From the NCBI GenBank assembly GCA_933207985.1, contig OW240913.1, positions 104,476,182 to 104,540,181 on the forward strand: a stretch of DNA of 64,000 bases. The letters are read 5' to 3'. The position numbers were made by a program, and so were the translations under genes. Under the pieces are notes generated by a model, which saw only the letters and a program-made list of their open reading frames with translations, did no database searches and was not told where the DNA came from. This DNA comes from Pelobates cultripes (lineage: Eukaryota; Chordata; Amphibia; Anura; Pelobatidae). Below are positions 21,156 through 33,080 of the stretch, piece by piece (within the stretch, counting starts at the first letter, position 1; each line of letters begins with the position of its first letter).

Positions 21156-23200
21156 CTGCCCTGAAAGTGACTGCTCCGCTTCCAGTGAGGTAACTCTGGT
21201 GTTCAGGTGAAGATCATTTTTACTTCTTTGAGCCTGTTCTCGGGACTGCTGCCATCTTCTTCTGCAAAGTCATCTACAGCTCGTGGCACTTCATCGCCTA
21301 TGTAGGATCCTGTGAGACTAGTAATGGCTGAGGGCTTGACAAATCTTGAAAGCGATAGCGCCGCCTTTTCATCAAGGTTTGTTAAGAGTAGGAAAAATAC
21401 ATTAAAAAAAAATGTCCCTGCTTTGTCTTATAGAAGTTTTTTTCACAGGGTTGGTATTTAGTGAAATTTCCGTGAAATTCCTGCCCAGAATTTGTGGGCA
21501 TTTTATCTTTATGAAATGCTCTTTTTATGAGGGAGGGGATGACATAGTCACATTAGAACTAAATAATTTTAGGGTGAAATAAGGTTTAGCAGCAAAATGG
21601 AAAGTGGGTGAAGGGTGATATAAACATTCTGTACATGCATTGAATGCTCGTACAATTCCTTTTCCTATGTATTTGATATATTTGATCTAATTAGATTATT
21701 ATTTCAAATATTACATCTGGGTTTTTATATTATGTACACAAATTTAAATGAGTTAAATTACAATTGCAGAGTCATATTCACTTAGATGACTGCTAGGGAA
21801 TCCCTATTTATAGTGTGATTTTTTTTTTTCAATCTTATTTAAAAATCTGATTTTTGTTCACTTTGGATTCCCAATGCAAATCTATCTCTCACACTTTTTT
21901 TAAATTCACATGAATATAACGAAATTTCCCTTCCCTAGTGACCAGGAGATGAGTTAGTAATCCTGTGAGCTTCTCTTTAATCTATTTGTAGCTGAATCCT
22001 ATACAGTTGTAAATGAAACATTGATTTCAAATGACTTTATTTAATCTATTTGTAAAGTAATTCTTTTTACTCTGAGTTTAGTCATCGATTTTCAGAAAGT
22101 CAAAGCTGATCCCAAAAGATCGTGAAGTTCTAACAACATGTAGCAAATGACATAGAGCAATTTACAGTTTCCCCTTTTATTATATTATATATATATATAT
22201 ATCTATATGGATTTATATTTGTATAATGTGCTCTGTGTTTTAGGAATTCCTATGTCACCAGTCACAAGCAATATATTTAATTCAAAGCAGGGATACTGTT
22301 TTTCCTGACAGCTCTAAGTTGTCACATTTTATTTATTTATTTAATTAATTTTAATTTAATTTTTTACCATTTTCATAATGTTAAGAACATCCCCAATATG
22401 CAATATGTTATCAGCTTATGAAAGGTCTATTAATAAAAAAGCAAAGTTTGCACTTGAGTAAACTCATAATTTTTAATGTTTTAACTGTCTATGTTAGTTA
22501 TTTAATAAATGCAGCTGAGGGACAATGTGGTTTAGCTGGGTGGCTTAACTTAATTGAAGTGAGTATTTACAGCTTGTTGGAGTTACAAAACTCTCTACGA
22601 TTTTCCACTGAGGATAAATAAAATGAAGAGGCTGACAATGAACCCTATATTGCACTCACAAGTGCTACATCCTTAAAGCAAAGGATCAGTCTGACTTTAG
22701 CAAACTGACCACATAAATAAAAAATTATTTGGAACTGGATTAGACCATAAAGACTTATTTTTATCTAGAAAAAAACAACACTAACTACTCAATAAGCTTT
22801 TGTGAAAAGTAGTACACACAATGGTGTACTAAAATGGGGGTGGTCTGTCCTGGGTAACAGGCTGAGGTGTACATTCTTCTTGCATTGTCACTCTTAGTAG
22901 TGTTGTTGATTGGGAAAGTAGGATAAGGATCTGCATACTCCTTTGTAATTGAAGATCTAAGTGGTATGCAGTCAGTTGGTGGGTAGATGGCTAAACATCA
23001 TATTGCACCTTTCTTGCCACTCACTCACTACACTTAGAGGTCCAATGTAAGGTTGGACAGAGGAACACACAGAGCCTTCTCCTTTGCAATGGTCCTACTT
23101 GATCACTCTACAATATTGGGGGGGCGAGGGTATGAGTTAAGAGACCCATAAAGGTGGATTGCAAGAGACAAACATGTTGATGATCTCAGCCATAGAGGCA
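21156..23200. other. No gene seen; AT-rich
   Basis: AT-rich sequence with TA runs near 22185-22202 and homopolymers. Words near 22650 resemble the PLE-type fragment at 19427. Open frames such as 22418-22621 are unremarkable. Confidence 0.4.
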
Positions 23201-23511
23201 GGGCCAGTTGAGGGGAGACCAGCACGAAGTGAGGGGAAAAAAATAATAATAACGTTATATTCTGGCTGCGGTCTCATTCAGCAGCGGCGAGGGCGGGAGA
23301 GCAGAGCCAGAACAGCCAGCTCTCCCTGCGGCCGCCCTCAGAGTACACCCAGCGACCGCCCGAAGAAGAGCTCACCCTCAGGCCGCCAAAAGAAGCGCCA
23401 AAAGAAGAGCTCACCCTGCGGCCGCAGGTCATCCAGATGTCTGCCCGGCCCCAGGTGCCGACGGCCCACCGGGAAATTTCCCGGTATCCCAGTGGGCCAG
23501 TCCGGCCCTGG
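23200..23511 (+). repeat. Second copy of the GC-rich hAT-MITE end block
   Basis: The stretch begins CAGGGCCAGTTGAGG and ends GTCCGGCCCTG. Its last 50 bases match the right end of the 17779-18615 element, including the palindrome CCGGGAAATTTCCCGG at 23469-23484. A local repeat of a GAAGAGCTCACCCT word lies inside. No 8-bp duplication is visible at its edges, so the boundaries are provisional. Confidence 0.5.
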
Positions 23512-23627
23512 CGCTGTGTGTGGAGAGAGGCAGGGATAGGAAGTTAGATTGTATCCCTGCTTCTCTCTCCTGACTGAAACCGCAGGGGAGCAGCACATGC
23601 AGCCAACAACTCCCAGACTGCAGTGAC

Positions 23628-23770
23628 AGCCTACAGATCAGGTAAGTGAGGGATGGGGGGAGTGGGAGAGACAGCCTACAGATCCAGTAAATGAGGGATG
23701 GGGTGGCAGCCTACAGATGAGGTAAGTGAGAGATGGGAGGGGGCAGCCTACAGATCGAGTAAGTGAGAGC
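23628..23770 (+). repeat. Degenerate minisatellite, four CAGCCTACAGAT units
   Basis: CAGCCTACAGAT recurs four times at irregular spacing (about 35-45 bp), each followed by a GTAAGTGAG-like and a GGGATGGG-like word. A purine-rich tract with AGGAGAAGGAGCAGAAA repeats continues to about 23935. Non-coding. Confidence 0.65.
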
Positions 23771-23963
23771 AGGAAGGGACAGCAAGGAGCAAAAAGGAGA
23801 AGGAGCAGAAATGAGCAGGAAGGGACAGCAAGGATCACAAAGGTGAAATAGGAGAAGGAGCAGAAAGGGTCTGCAAGGAAGAGAAAAGGATCAGAAAGAG
23901 AAATGAGCTGAAGGGCGCAAAAGAAGCAAAAAGGTAAAGGACCAGAATGTTCCTTTAATTTGC

Positions 23964-24475
23964 TTAAAGGAACACTATAGTGTCAGGAATACAAACATGT
24001 ATTCCTGACACCATAGTTGTGAAAATGCTATTCACCCTGACTTTATGTGATAATGTGATAATGACTATGCCCCTTTCCTTTCATGACACTGTCAAAAAGG
24101 GACCAAGCATGGATGTCATTAAAATTATGCCCTCTCCCCACATCCCCCCAGAAAAATTCCTGCGGATGCCCATGGTGTTTACAAGGGCTAATGGGTAGAT
24201 AAGAAACAAACAAGTTGTATGGGAGGTTTATGAAGATACGCAAATGAATGAGAGAGGTCAAGCTAGGCACACAAGAGGGTAGAGGGTTTTTGGAGAGACC
24301 CACAATGGAGAGACACATATGAGTAGAAGAAATACACAAGAGTGTAAGGGGGAAGGAGAGACACAAGGGTCTGAAGATACACAAAAGAGATAGGATTACA
24401 AAGAGACAAAAGGAGGGATGCATTGACATAATAAAAACAAAAACATTACTGGTCCTTTTATATTCTTATGGGAAC
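23964..24475 (+). mobile_element. TTAA MITE, TTAAAGGAACACTATAGTG family
   Basis: TTAAAGGAACACTATAGTG begins at 23964 and is followed by a perfect local hairpin GTCAGGAATACA..TGTATTCCTGAC. The right end is not clear. A related GGGAACACTAT start occurs near 24470, so this may be two adjacent truncated copies. Same family as 4300-4694. Confidence 0.45.
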
Positions 24476-24906
24476 ACTATGAAGTTATAAAAATTACCTG
24501 TCCCTGCAGTCTCAACATTGTAAACAAAGCCTTTTCCAGGGAAAAGGCAGTGTTTAAATTACTGCCTAATGCCATCTCTAGTGGCAGTCACTCAGACAGC
24601 CACAAGAGGGGTTTCCTGGTGAAGGCCTGCAAAGATTGCAGAATTGAACTGCAATCTTTTAGCATAAACAAGTTGGATGATCCCCATAGAGATGTTTTTA
24701 GTCAATTAATGAGAAGATGATGATTGCTATAGTGTTAAGAGCCCCCAAACACTTTCACAATTGAAGTAGATACATTCTAATTTCTATGAGCATTGATGAA
24801 GGACGTTTTTGAGTTTAATCAATGCCAAGAAAAGTGTGTATGAAAAAGAGCAATTACAAAAATGAAAAAGGAATCACACACACTCAATTCACTCAAGACA
24901 GGATGC

Positions 24907-24945
24907 TTAGCTGAAGAAGGGGCCAGCACAAGCCCAAAAGATAAT
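24907..24945 (+). ncRNA. Hammerhead-like motif, copy G (decayed)
   Basis: CUGAAGA plus A is followed by a GGGC / GCCC stem with an 8-nt loop and AAAAG in place of GAAAC. Stem III and stem I are lost or weak. It would be dismissed alone, but it lies 44 nt before inverted arms at 24951-25071, the same arrangement as copy E. Confidence 0.3.
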
Positions 24946-24950
24946 GAATA

Positions 24951-25071
24951 CCAGTATTAGAAAAAAGGTCCAGGCACTCCAATATCTTTAGGCACCTTTA
25001 TTAGTGTTCCACATGTTCTAATAAAGGTGCTTGAAGACATTGAATTGCCTGGACCCTTTTTATAATACTGG
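24951..25071. repeat. 54-bp inverted repeat beside hammerhead-like copy G
   Basis: Arms 24951-25004 and 25018-25071 are imperfect reverse complements (roughly 85 percent by eye), both containing GTCCAGGCA and a GCACCTTTATTAG block. The word GTGCCTGGA also follows hammerhead-like copy B near 8135, which supports a shared family. Confidence 0.65.
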
Positions 25072-25459
25072 GAAAAAAACAATAACATGTTTCCCTGTGT
25101 GTGTCTGTGTGTGTTGGAGATAATATGTTTTTGTATGTGTGTAAAAAGGAGTAGGTAATTGTGTGCAGTGATGAACAATGGCATTGGAGTTGTTATTATT
25201 AAATATCATGGAATTAGGGAAATTGTAGGGGAATTGCAGTTGGGAGAAATGGCATGAGAATGGCATTTGGTGGAAATATTGGCTAATGGGGAAAATAAAT
25301 GGGCTACTGACTCTAAGGTCGAACTATTGACTAAGGATGGAAATAGACTAGTGACTAAAAAGAGAATGGGAAACCGGTTATATGGGTGGAAAATGGCTAT
25401 TGATTATGGGGGGAAAGGGAGAATTAGCTATTGATAATAACAAGTGCAAATACATTTTA
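25072..25459. other. No gene seen
   Basis: Contains a short TG repeat (25097-25116) and G+A-rich non-coding sequence running up to the presumed left limit of the DIRS-like element. Confidence 0.4.
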
Positions 25460-26450
25460 TAACAAGACACGGAGGCTCATATTGCATACTCCTTTCTTTA
25501 CTGTCCACCAATATCAGTAAAGAATACAAACAGAATGAAAAAATAATGAACATACAGTAACATAGGCCCCTCCCCGCTCAGGTCCCAGTATAATAGGCGG
25601 CACTTCCCTTCCATTTCCCTCTTTCTTTGCTGCTCCGATACAAAGATAAGTACATGTCACATCTTCTCTATGATTACTTGTTTATTACCTGCTATTGATA
25701 TTATTATTGATATCCTTGCATTACACTGTATAGGTTTATCTGTTATTGATTCTTTTATTGTCTTCTATTTTATTTATTAGAGATTTTTTATTATTTGTTT
25801 TCTCTGCTTGTTTGATGCTACACATCTTTGTGTTTTTTCTGTTTACCCAGGGTCCAGACCTCCCCTGTTATATATTTTGTTTATTACCCCTTTTCAATTG
25901 ACCCTGTCCCTGTGATTTTCCTTGTGCCTTTCCTTGTGTTTTTCCTTATCTCCGTCTTGCTGTCACCTCTCCCTGTCCCTTGGCGCCCTTTTGCGCCCCA
26001 TTCTCCGCTGTGTTTGGCTGTTTTTCGTGCACGAATTAAGCCCGTTCGGCTGATTCGTCACAAACACATGCTGTTCACTTTTTCCCGGCAAATAGCACCA
26101 TTCGCCTGTTTGCAGCGTTCGACTAATTTTTGCACGAACTGCTCGTTTGTCTGTTTTTTCCACTCTTCCTTATATTAGTCTATCTATTTCCACAAATTAG
26201 TTACCTAACGTTTCTACCTAACGTTCGGTTCTTTAACTTAGTGAATTTTCACTATATTTTGCCGCGAATCTTGCCAGATTGCCGGCGGCCATTTTCTGAC
26301 TTCCTGTCTTCCTCCCTACCTTGTGTGTGCGTGTGCCACTGGTCTGGGCCCAGGTGAGATCGCTCTTATACCTATTTCTTTCAGTTTTGGGTGACTAACC
26401 CATACTACTCTTATATCTAATTAGGGATTAGGTCCTGTTTATTCTCCATT

Positions 26451-27823
26451 ATGCCTAAACCCAGACTACCTTCTGGATCCCCACCCTCTGGGGAGACTGA
26501 TGCCCCATTTAATTTGGGTGAGACACCTCGGGCACTCCACCCACCCTGGTAGACAGAACCACCCACCCTGAAGGGGCACAATTCTTAGCGCTACAGCGCT
26601 CAGTTACAGACGTCATTATGGCAGCCATTGGGTCCATGTCATCTACCCTCTCCCATACTATTTCTCAAGCCCTATTGCCAGGTCCTTTGGATGAGCATTT
26701 CTCGGGCTCCACAACGCAACTATCGCGTCCTGCTGTGAACTCGCCGGGAGAGGCACCCAGAAAGGCTACCCATAAGTCCAAACATCCATCTGCCTCCAGA
26801 AACTCTATGACTGGTGTATCTATGGTCGCCCCAGAAAGCGTGTCCCATCCACGCAAAAGAGCCTTTCTACGGAAATCTGCCAGTGCACAGTTAGAGAGCG
26901 ACTCCGACTCAGATATCGGGTCAGGTGAGGAGGCTAAGATTATGTCGGACAGTGACTCTGATATGGATGCCGCAGATGTGGGATTTGACCTCCTTTCCTT
27001 TGCTCAGGCAGAGACGTCCAGAGGTGATACAGGGACTAGGCACCCTGCGGCTGCAGGGTCTGCCCTCGTGGATCCGTTAGGTGTCCCACTCTTTGACCTG
27101 GATGACCTTCACCATCCGAGGTTGGCAGAATGGCTCCCACGTACCTTGAGAATTGGGTACGGTGCCCTCTTAGTAAAGCGGCATGTAACAAATTGAGGGT
27201 GGTGTGTCCCAGGCCTGTGGTGCCCAATAAAGTATGTGACACTCCTAAGGTAGACCCCAAAATGACTCAGTTCCTCTGGGCTGGAAAAAACTGGGCTAGA
27301 ATCTGCCTTGAAATCTTGCCATGATAAACATCTGGATATTTTTAGCCCTCTGGCCAAATTGTTTGACTTGGCGGAAGATGCCAGAGCGGGGAACCGCATG
27401 GTTGACCCTGAAGACCTAGGTGGTTGGGTCCAGAGAGCAATTTGTATTGCCAGGAGCGTTAACACCTCCCTCTCTATAGAACGGCGTAAAGCCATCTTGT
27501 TTAAGATTGAACCAAAGCTGGCCAATCTTGCCCTCACAGAAGCTGGTAAGGATGCCCAAGGCTTACTCTTCGGTGATTCCTTTATTAAAGACTTAGGGCA
27601 TTTCATTGGGGCATTTACAGCCCTTGACAAGGCCCAGGCCTCCATGAGATCGGTATTCCATGGGTGGGTCTCCACCAGGGCCGGCAGATTCAGGAGCCGT
27701 CTGTCCGACCGTACCTACTTCCAATCCCATGGCACGGGACAAGGCTCCTTCCAGCAATGTGCTAACTACCAGGAGACTAATACCCGTCCCACTTTCTTCC
27801 CGTCACGTGGACGCCAGTGGTGA
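26451..27823 (+). pseudogene. DIRS-like gag (ORF1), frameshifted
   Basis: An ATG at 26451 opens MPKPRLPSG, which stops after about 33 codons. The frame at 26618-27196 follows with serine/aspartate-rich repeats (SDSDSD). The frame then shifts to 27130-27324 (WVRCPLSKAA, PRPVVPNKV) and again to 27308-27823 (LDIFSPLAKLFDLAED, RARSG-free tail rich in arginine). The order and the PLSK / PNKVC block fit frog DIRS gag-like proteins as I know them. At least three frame changes are present. Confidence 0.6.
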
Positions 27824-27963
27824 TCCAGAGGTTTCTGGGGCAACTCCAGTTCCAGACGACCTTACGATGAGTTCCCTCATACCTCCATTCTTCTCATGTT
27901 TGTGTAGGGGGCAGTTTCCAATGTTTTTTCCCAGCTTGGTCACTAATTACCTCAGACCCTTGG

Positions 27964-29155
27964 GTGCTGACCACTGTTCGGGGTTTCCAGATAGAACTAG
28001 TGGGGCACCTTGCACACATTCCCCCCTCTTCGACCGATCTGCTTCTCACTCCGGGATCGCAGATTGATCGACGAAGAACTCTCCACCCTCCTTGTCAAAG
28101 GGGCTATAGAACGGGCACCTCTCAATCCTGCAGGTGTCATAAGCAACATTTTCCAGGTGGAAAAGAAGGGCGGTCAAATGAGGCCCGTCATAAATCTGCG
28201 CCCCCTCAATGCCATGGATCGGTACCGCCATTTCAAGATGGAGGGTATTCACCTGCTACGAGATCTTCTCCTACACGGAGACTGGCTAGCAGAACTAGAT
28301 CTCAAGGACGCATACCTGACTGTACCGATTGCGGTGAAATCCCGAGACCTCCTGCGCTTCCACTGGCGGCACGAGATTTGGCGATTTAGCTGCCTGCCCT
28401 TTGGCCTCTCCTCAGCACCGTGGTGCTTCACGAAACTGCTGTGACCTGCGATGGCCTGGGGGTTTGTCTAATCATATACCTAGACGACATCCTTCTCATG
28501 GCTCAGGAGCGCTACACTCTCCTTACACACCTTTGGTTGGCCATAAACCTCCTTTCTCGCTTGGGATTCATCAAAGGGGAAAAGTCGTGCCTGACCCCCG
28601 CCACTCGCATGGAATTCCTAGGGTTCCTCGTGGACTCGGGAGAGGCGACACTGAGCCTGCCGATGACCAAGATTCGATCCATCCGCAAAGAGCTTCACGG
28701 AGCCCTCATCCAGCCCCAGCTCACCTTCGACAGCTTGCACGGCTCATCAGCCTACTGGCCTCATCTATACAGGCAGTATTTCCGGGCCCGCTCCACTACC
28801 GAGCGCTGCAGGGCCTGAAAATAGCACACCTAAGGGCCGGTGCATCCTACGCGGATCTGGTGTCCCTGGATAGCTAAACGAAGGACGAATTACGATGGTG
28901 GATCCTCAACCTGTCCGCGTGGAATGGCAAAGCGATCTTCGGCTTGCTGCCAGAATTAACTATCGATTCCATGGCTGGGGGGCCCATTGCGAGGTGGTTT
29001 CGACAGGAGGCCACTGGTCGGAATCCGAATCCCGGCTACACATCAACGCGCTGGAGCTCCTGGCAAGCTCCTTCACCATCCGCAGTTTCACGAGGGACCG
29101 GGCCCTGGCATGCATCCGCCTCCACATGGACAATGTCTCAGCAGTGAGATATGTC
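27964..29155 (+). pseudogene. DIRS-like reverse transcriptase and RNase H
   Basis: The RT starts near VRGFQIELVGHL (27973), continues in another frame with GAIERAP, RPVINLRPLN and the first catalytic motif LDLKDAYL (about 28299). LPFGLSSAPW (about 28396) is the nucleotide-binding motif. One base change of frame near 28440 leads to YLDDIL (about 28479), which holds the catalytic aspartate pair. RNase H-like blocks follow: WGAH, ESRLHINALELLA and MDNVSAVRYVN (about 28978-29155). Catalytic residues are still legible but the frame is broken. Confidence 0.75.
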
Positions 29156-29620
29156 AACCACCTGCGGTGTTGGCCAGATTGGCAAAAGAATTTTGGGAGT
29201 TTTGCCTGGAACAGAACCTGATGGTTTACGCGGAATACTTACCTGGCCTGCACAACGTTCAAGCGGACTGGGGGTCACGATATCTTTCAGACACCAGCGA
29301 CTGGAAATTGGACACGGACGTGTTCTCCATTATATCATCTCTCTGGGGTCCCTTTACCATCAACCTCTTCACATCCCGGCTCAACACCCAACTGTCACGT
29401 TTCTTCAGCTTGAGGCCGGATCCGACAGCGGAGGCAGTAGACGCTTTCCTGCAAGACTGGAGCGGAGACCACCTGTATGCTTTCCCTCCATTCTCCATGA
29501 TTCCGCGCTCACTCCTGCAAACCCGCAGACACCGGGCAGAGCTGGTCATGGTGACCACCTTCTGGGAGATGACCCTCAAATGCTTGAGATGACAATGGAC
29601 TATCCCCGACTACTGCCGTT
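29156..29620 (+). pseudogene. DIRS-like RNase H end and methyltransferase-like region
   Basis: LPGLHNVQADWGSRY (about 29241-29285) closes the RNase H part. It is followed by INLFTSRLNTQ, PDPTAEAVDAF, DWSGDHLYAFPPFSMI and RAELVMVT. In DIRS1-type elements this segment is described as a Dam-methyltransferase-like domain; FPPF sits where such enzymes have an (N/D)PP(Y/F) motif. The frame stays open from 28987 to 29592. Confidence 0.6.
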
Positions 29621-29653
29621 GTTTCACGAACTGCTGCTGGACCTGATGGAACG

Positions 29654-29960
29654 ATGTCACCCTCTCCTGTTGGAAAGCTCCCTTCCACTCCTGGTGTGGC
29701 GGATCTCCGGGGACCCTGGGAGATCCAGGGAGTTTCAGAAACGACTAGACGACTGTTGGCAGAAGCGTGGGCTCTCGGGACTAGACGGGCATATGGGTCA
29801 GCTTGGCAAACTTGGGCTGGCTGGTGCCTGGCTATGGACGCGGATCCCATTTCAGCTACTGTAACCATGGTCCTGCAATTTCTGACTTCCCTCTTCGAAG
29901 CGGGGCAGGCTTACTAGACTATCAACCTCTACCGGTCTGCCATCTCTTCAATTCATGAAG
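29654..29960 (+). pseudogene. Tyrosine recombinase, N-terminal core-binding domain only
   Basis: The frame reads GVSETTRRLLAEAW, GTRRAYGSAWQTWAGWC and MVLQFLTSLFEAGQAY, then a TAG at 29915-29917, then TINLYRSAISSIHEG in the same frame. This is the SAM-like N-terminal domain of DIRS recombinases. The catalytic R..H-x-x-R..Y half is absent because the element ends near 29960. Confidence 0.7.
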
Positions 29961-31941
29961 GATGTGACGATTGTTTAATTGACGATTTGACAAATAATTG
30001 TTTTAAGGAGAGTGCGGAGATAGCGGGCCAGGATGATAGAAAAGACAATACAACAGAGACATCCCAAGTCATAGAGTAGTGAGGCCTGGGTGGTCAGGAG
30101 AATCGACAGCCCTTGAGCAGTTGGCACACTAAGGAGTGTTGCCCTGTGGGACAATCGTCAAATCCTTGATGAGTCGTGTCTTTGATAAAATCATGACTTT
30201 TCGTCATGTAATAGCAAAATCATGCAATTTTAACAAACACTGACCCTCCACATGTAAACACTCCACTAATTTCACACACATTTATCTAATGCACTACATT
30301 CACATGTTGACATCCACACACGTATGCTCCTGCAATCACACACTAACCCTCTGCACAGATATGGCACCATAACCAAACATGCGACTTTGCATTCACACAC
30401 ACACATAGACACTCCATATAAATTTACCCATACAATAATACACACATTTTTGAGAAACTGCAATAATTACATAGTACGACAAAGATTGCCTAGAGGGGCT
30501 GTCAATCAGACAGCCACTAGAGGCACTTCCTGATGGTTAAGCGACTTTAGGTCACCTGACATTGAAACATCTGACATTCAGCATCAGTAAAATCCCCGTA
30601 GGAAAGCATAGCAGCAGTGCAGCAAATGCAGTACTGATATATTAGAGGTGGCAAGTATCTTTTCATGCCTGACTAGTAACTCAGGACATAAAATTCTGAG
30701 TCCTGTTACAAGGATCACCTATGTTCCTATTATGTTCATCTTAGTGGTGTTTGCAGAATTCCTTTGGGATACATCCTTTTTAAATTGTAATGTGAGTGGG
30801 TTTTGATGGTCACGGTGGGGGGCAGTGTTCCATTCTTAGACCCAGATGGCACAATACCTTAGGCCAGCCCTGTGAGTGATACAATAAAGTCTGAGATGTA
30901 CCAACTTTACCAATGCAGGCTCTGAGATTTTAAAATATGTGACTTGGTTTATTATGTGTTTTATTATTGAAAATGTTGCATGGTGGAAAACATAAATTCA
31001 TTTTATTGGTATGGATGTAATTTTTTTTTTATTTTTGAGAATGAAGGAAGTACTACAAGTGGTAAAAAGCACAAATTATTTTAATATTAAAAACAGACTG
31101 CACAGCGGCACTGTCCCCTGGATGCTAATGTTACTACACTCATTGATATAAAAAAAATTATAATATCCGCTAATATATTTAAATTAATGAAGAAGAAATG
31201 CACATGAGAAGCTGTATCAAGAAATGCATAATCCAAATATAACATATTGCTTGTGTAACAGAAAATTAATTTATGTTAAGAGTGGCTTAGAATGTTAAAC
31301 ACCTATGCTGGAGACAAATGATGTGTTTTCTATTCTCTAAGGAAGCATTTTACATCTGTTGTCAAGTTGTTGCTGAGATACCATGTCATCCCGCTTCTCA
31401 TTCTGTGATTTATAAAAAGGGAACATTTCTAAGCGCTTCATGCGAGGTCCTTGCCTTGCAGTTTGTTTGATTTGCACATATTGTTTATAGCCTATTATGA
31501 GAATCATTTAGCAAAACAGCATCAAAAGTTCAAAGGTCAGTATGGTAAAAAGTTATAATCCTGCCTATCTCTCGAGTCTTACTTTCCGGAAAACAATGTT
31601 TGATAACTACGAACAATTACTATTAATATTGAAAGACATGCTTCACACAAAAAGTGTTTTTATAGAGGTCATATGGTTGAAAAGCAAAATAGGAACACAT
31701 ACTTTAATAGCATCAAAACACAAAGAAATCTAAAATAAAAAAAGAGAAAAATAACAGCATTATAAAAATTAAACAATGACTAAGATTCATTATTCTCATT
31801 ATCTCAGACCAATAGCTCAGTGGTTACTGCTCCGGGGTTTATATGTTCCATACATTCTAACTGAGTAATAATAACATCAATATCCCAGGAGGTACTTAAA
31901 ACCTAACAAAAGATACATTTACTCCTGCTGGTTGAATAGCT
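29961..31941. other. No gene seen; intergenic
   Basis: CA-rich short repeats lie at 30390-30440. A block at 30490-30535 with TAGAGGGGCTGTC / GACAGCCACTAGAGG words resembles the interior of the TTAA MITEs at 4300 and 24570. TAGCTCAGTGGTTA at 31813-31826 looks like a tRNA A box but no B box follows. Otherwise AT-rich and featureless. Confidence 0.4.
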
Positions 31942-31960
31942 TTATCCCTTCCCAACCGCA

Positions 31961-32450
31961 GACGGAAATTTTCCGTCAACCTTGTCCTTCAGTTAAGGAC
32001 CGTTGATGGAAAATTTCCGTCATTTACTAAAGTTAACCCCAGATCGCCGCAATCGTGGCGATCGCGGGGTTAACAGTGCTCCGGTCTGCCTCTGTATTAG
32101 AGGCAGACCGGGAGCACCCGATCGGGCTGCCCCAGCACCGGTTCTCGCTCTGACAGGCTGTCAGAGCGAGCACATGTGCTCAGTGTTCTTACCTTCCGTC
32201 TCTCTGCACTTCCGGGTTCTGTGTGAAGTGCAGGGAGACGGATCAGAGCTGATCCTCTTCTCCCTGTGTAAAAAAAATAAAATAAAGTTAAATCCCACCC
32301 CCCTTTCCCCTGCTTTAATAAAATTAACCCCTTCCCTGCCAATTGATCACTGACTACAGTGATCAATTGGCAGGGTATACATTTTAATGTCATCTGATTT
32401 TTTTTTTAACCCCTGAGGGTTAATTATTATTTTTTTAACCCTCAGGGGTT
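31961..32450. repeat. Train of eight consecutive hairpins
   Basis: Palindromes lie end to end: 31961-31977, 31976-32006, 32032-32074, 32076-32117, 32144-32170, 32196-32241, 32334-32375 and 32408-32450. Several have arms of 14-19 bp with few mismatches, for example TGATCAATTGGCAGGG at the seventh. This is far above what neighbouring AT-rich DNA shows. Confidence 0.8.
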
Positions 32451-33050
32451 AAATTTATTTTATTAATTAATTTAAATATTTAAAAATTATATATTTAGCT
32501 AGCTGGGATGGGTGGACGTTAGTGGGGAATTGGGGAATTTGGTGTTAGGCTAACTAGGGGTTAACATTAAAAAAAGTTTTAAAATAAACTTTAAAAAGGT
32601 AAAAAAAAAGTTTTAAAAAAATGTTTTAGTAATGTTTAAGTAAAAAAAAAGAAAAAACCACCCCGCTTTGCTCAGTCTAAATAAAAATGAACCTCTTCCC
32701 TGCCAGCTGATCACTGCCTACAGTGATCAAAATACAGATCACAGTATTATACTGTAATCTAATTTCTTTTAACCCTTGAGGATTAACTTTTATTTATTTT
32801 TTAACCCTCAGGGGTTCAATTTATTTAATTAATTTAAATATTTTATAATTATATATATTTTGCTAGCTGGAGTGGGTGGGAGTTATGGGAAAGGGGGGAA
32901 TTTACTGTTAGTGCTGCTTACTGCTAGTTAGGAGTTAACGGTAAAAGAAAAGTTTAGAAAAAAATTTAAAAGGGTAAAAAAAGTTAAGAAAGTGTAAAAC
33001 ATTTAATAAGTAAAAAAAAAAGTTTCAAAACAGGTTTTACAAAGTAAAAC
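32322..33050 (+). repeat. Diverged 364-bp tandem duplication
   Basis: Unit one starts near 32322 (AACCCCTTCCCTGCCAATTG) and unit two near 32686 (AACCTCTTCCCTGCCAGCTG). Both contain the GATCACTG..CAGTGATC stem, the AACCCTCAGGGGTT stem and a TTTAATTAATTTAAATATTT-like block in the same order. Confidence 0.7.
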
Positions 33051-33080
33051 AAGTTTTACAAAGTAAAAAAAATACATTCA

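Larger units (their letters stand above)
25460..29960 (+). mobile_element. DIRS-like tyrosine-recombinase retrotransposon, 3'-truncated
   Basis: Gag-like, RT/RNase H, methyltransferase-like and tyrosine-recombinase segments occur in DIRS1 order on the plus strand. The left limit is approximate: a pyrimidine-rich 5' region follows GGCTCATATTGCATACTCC near 25472. The recombinase stops near 29960, before its catalytic domain, and no inverted or split terminal repeat is found downstream. Several frameshifts and stops make it non-functional. DIRS elements are common in amphibian genomes and integrate as circles by recombination rather than by integrase. Confidence 0.8.

Noticed and set aside
22600..22640. 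CACTGAGGATAAATAAAATG as an eighth hammerhead-like motif
   Set aside because: No stem II and no GAAAC-type block follow, so only the core word matches.
31805..31850. tRNA-like A box TAGCTCAGTGGTTA
   Set aside because: No B box or cloverleaf at the expected distance. A similar lone A-box-like word near 16850 was also rejected.
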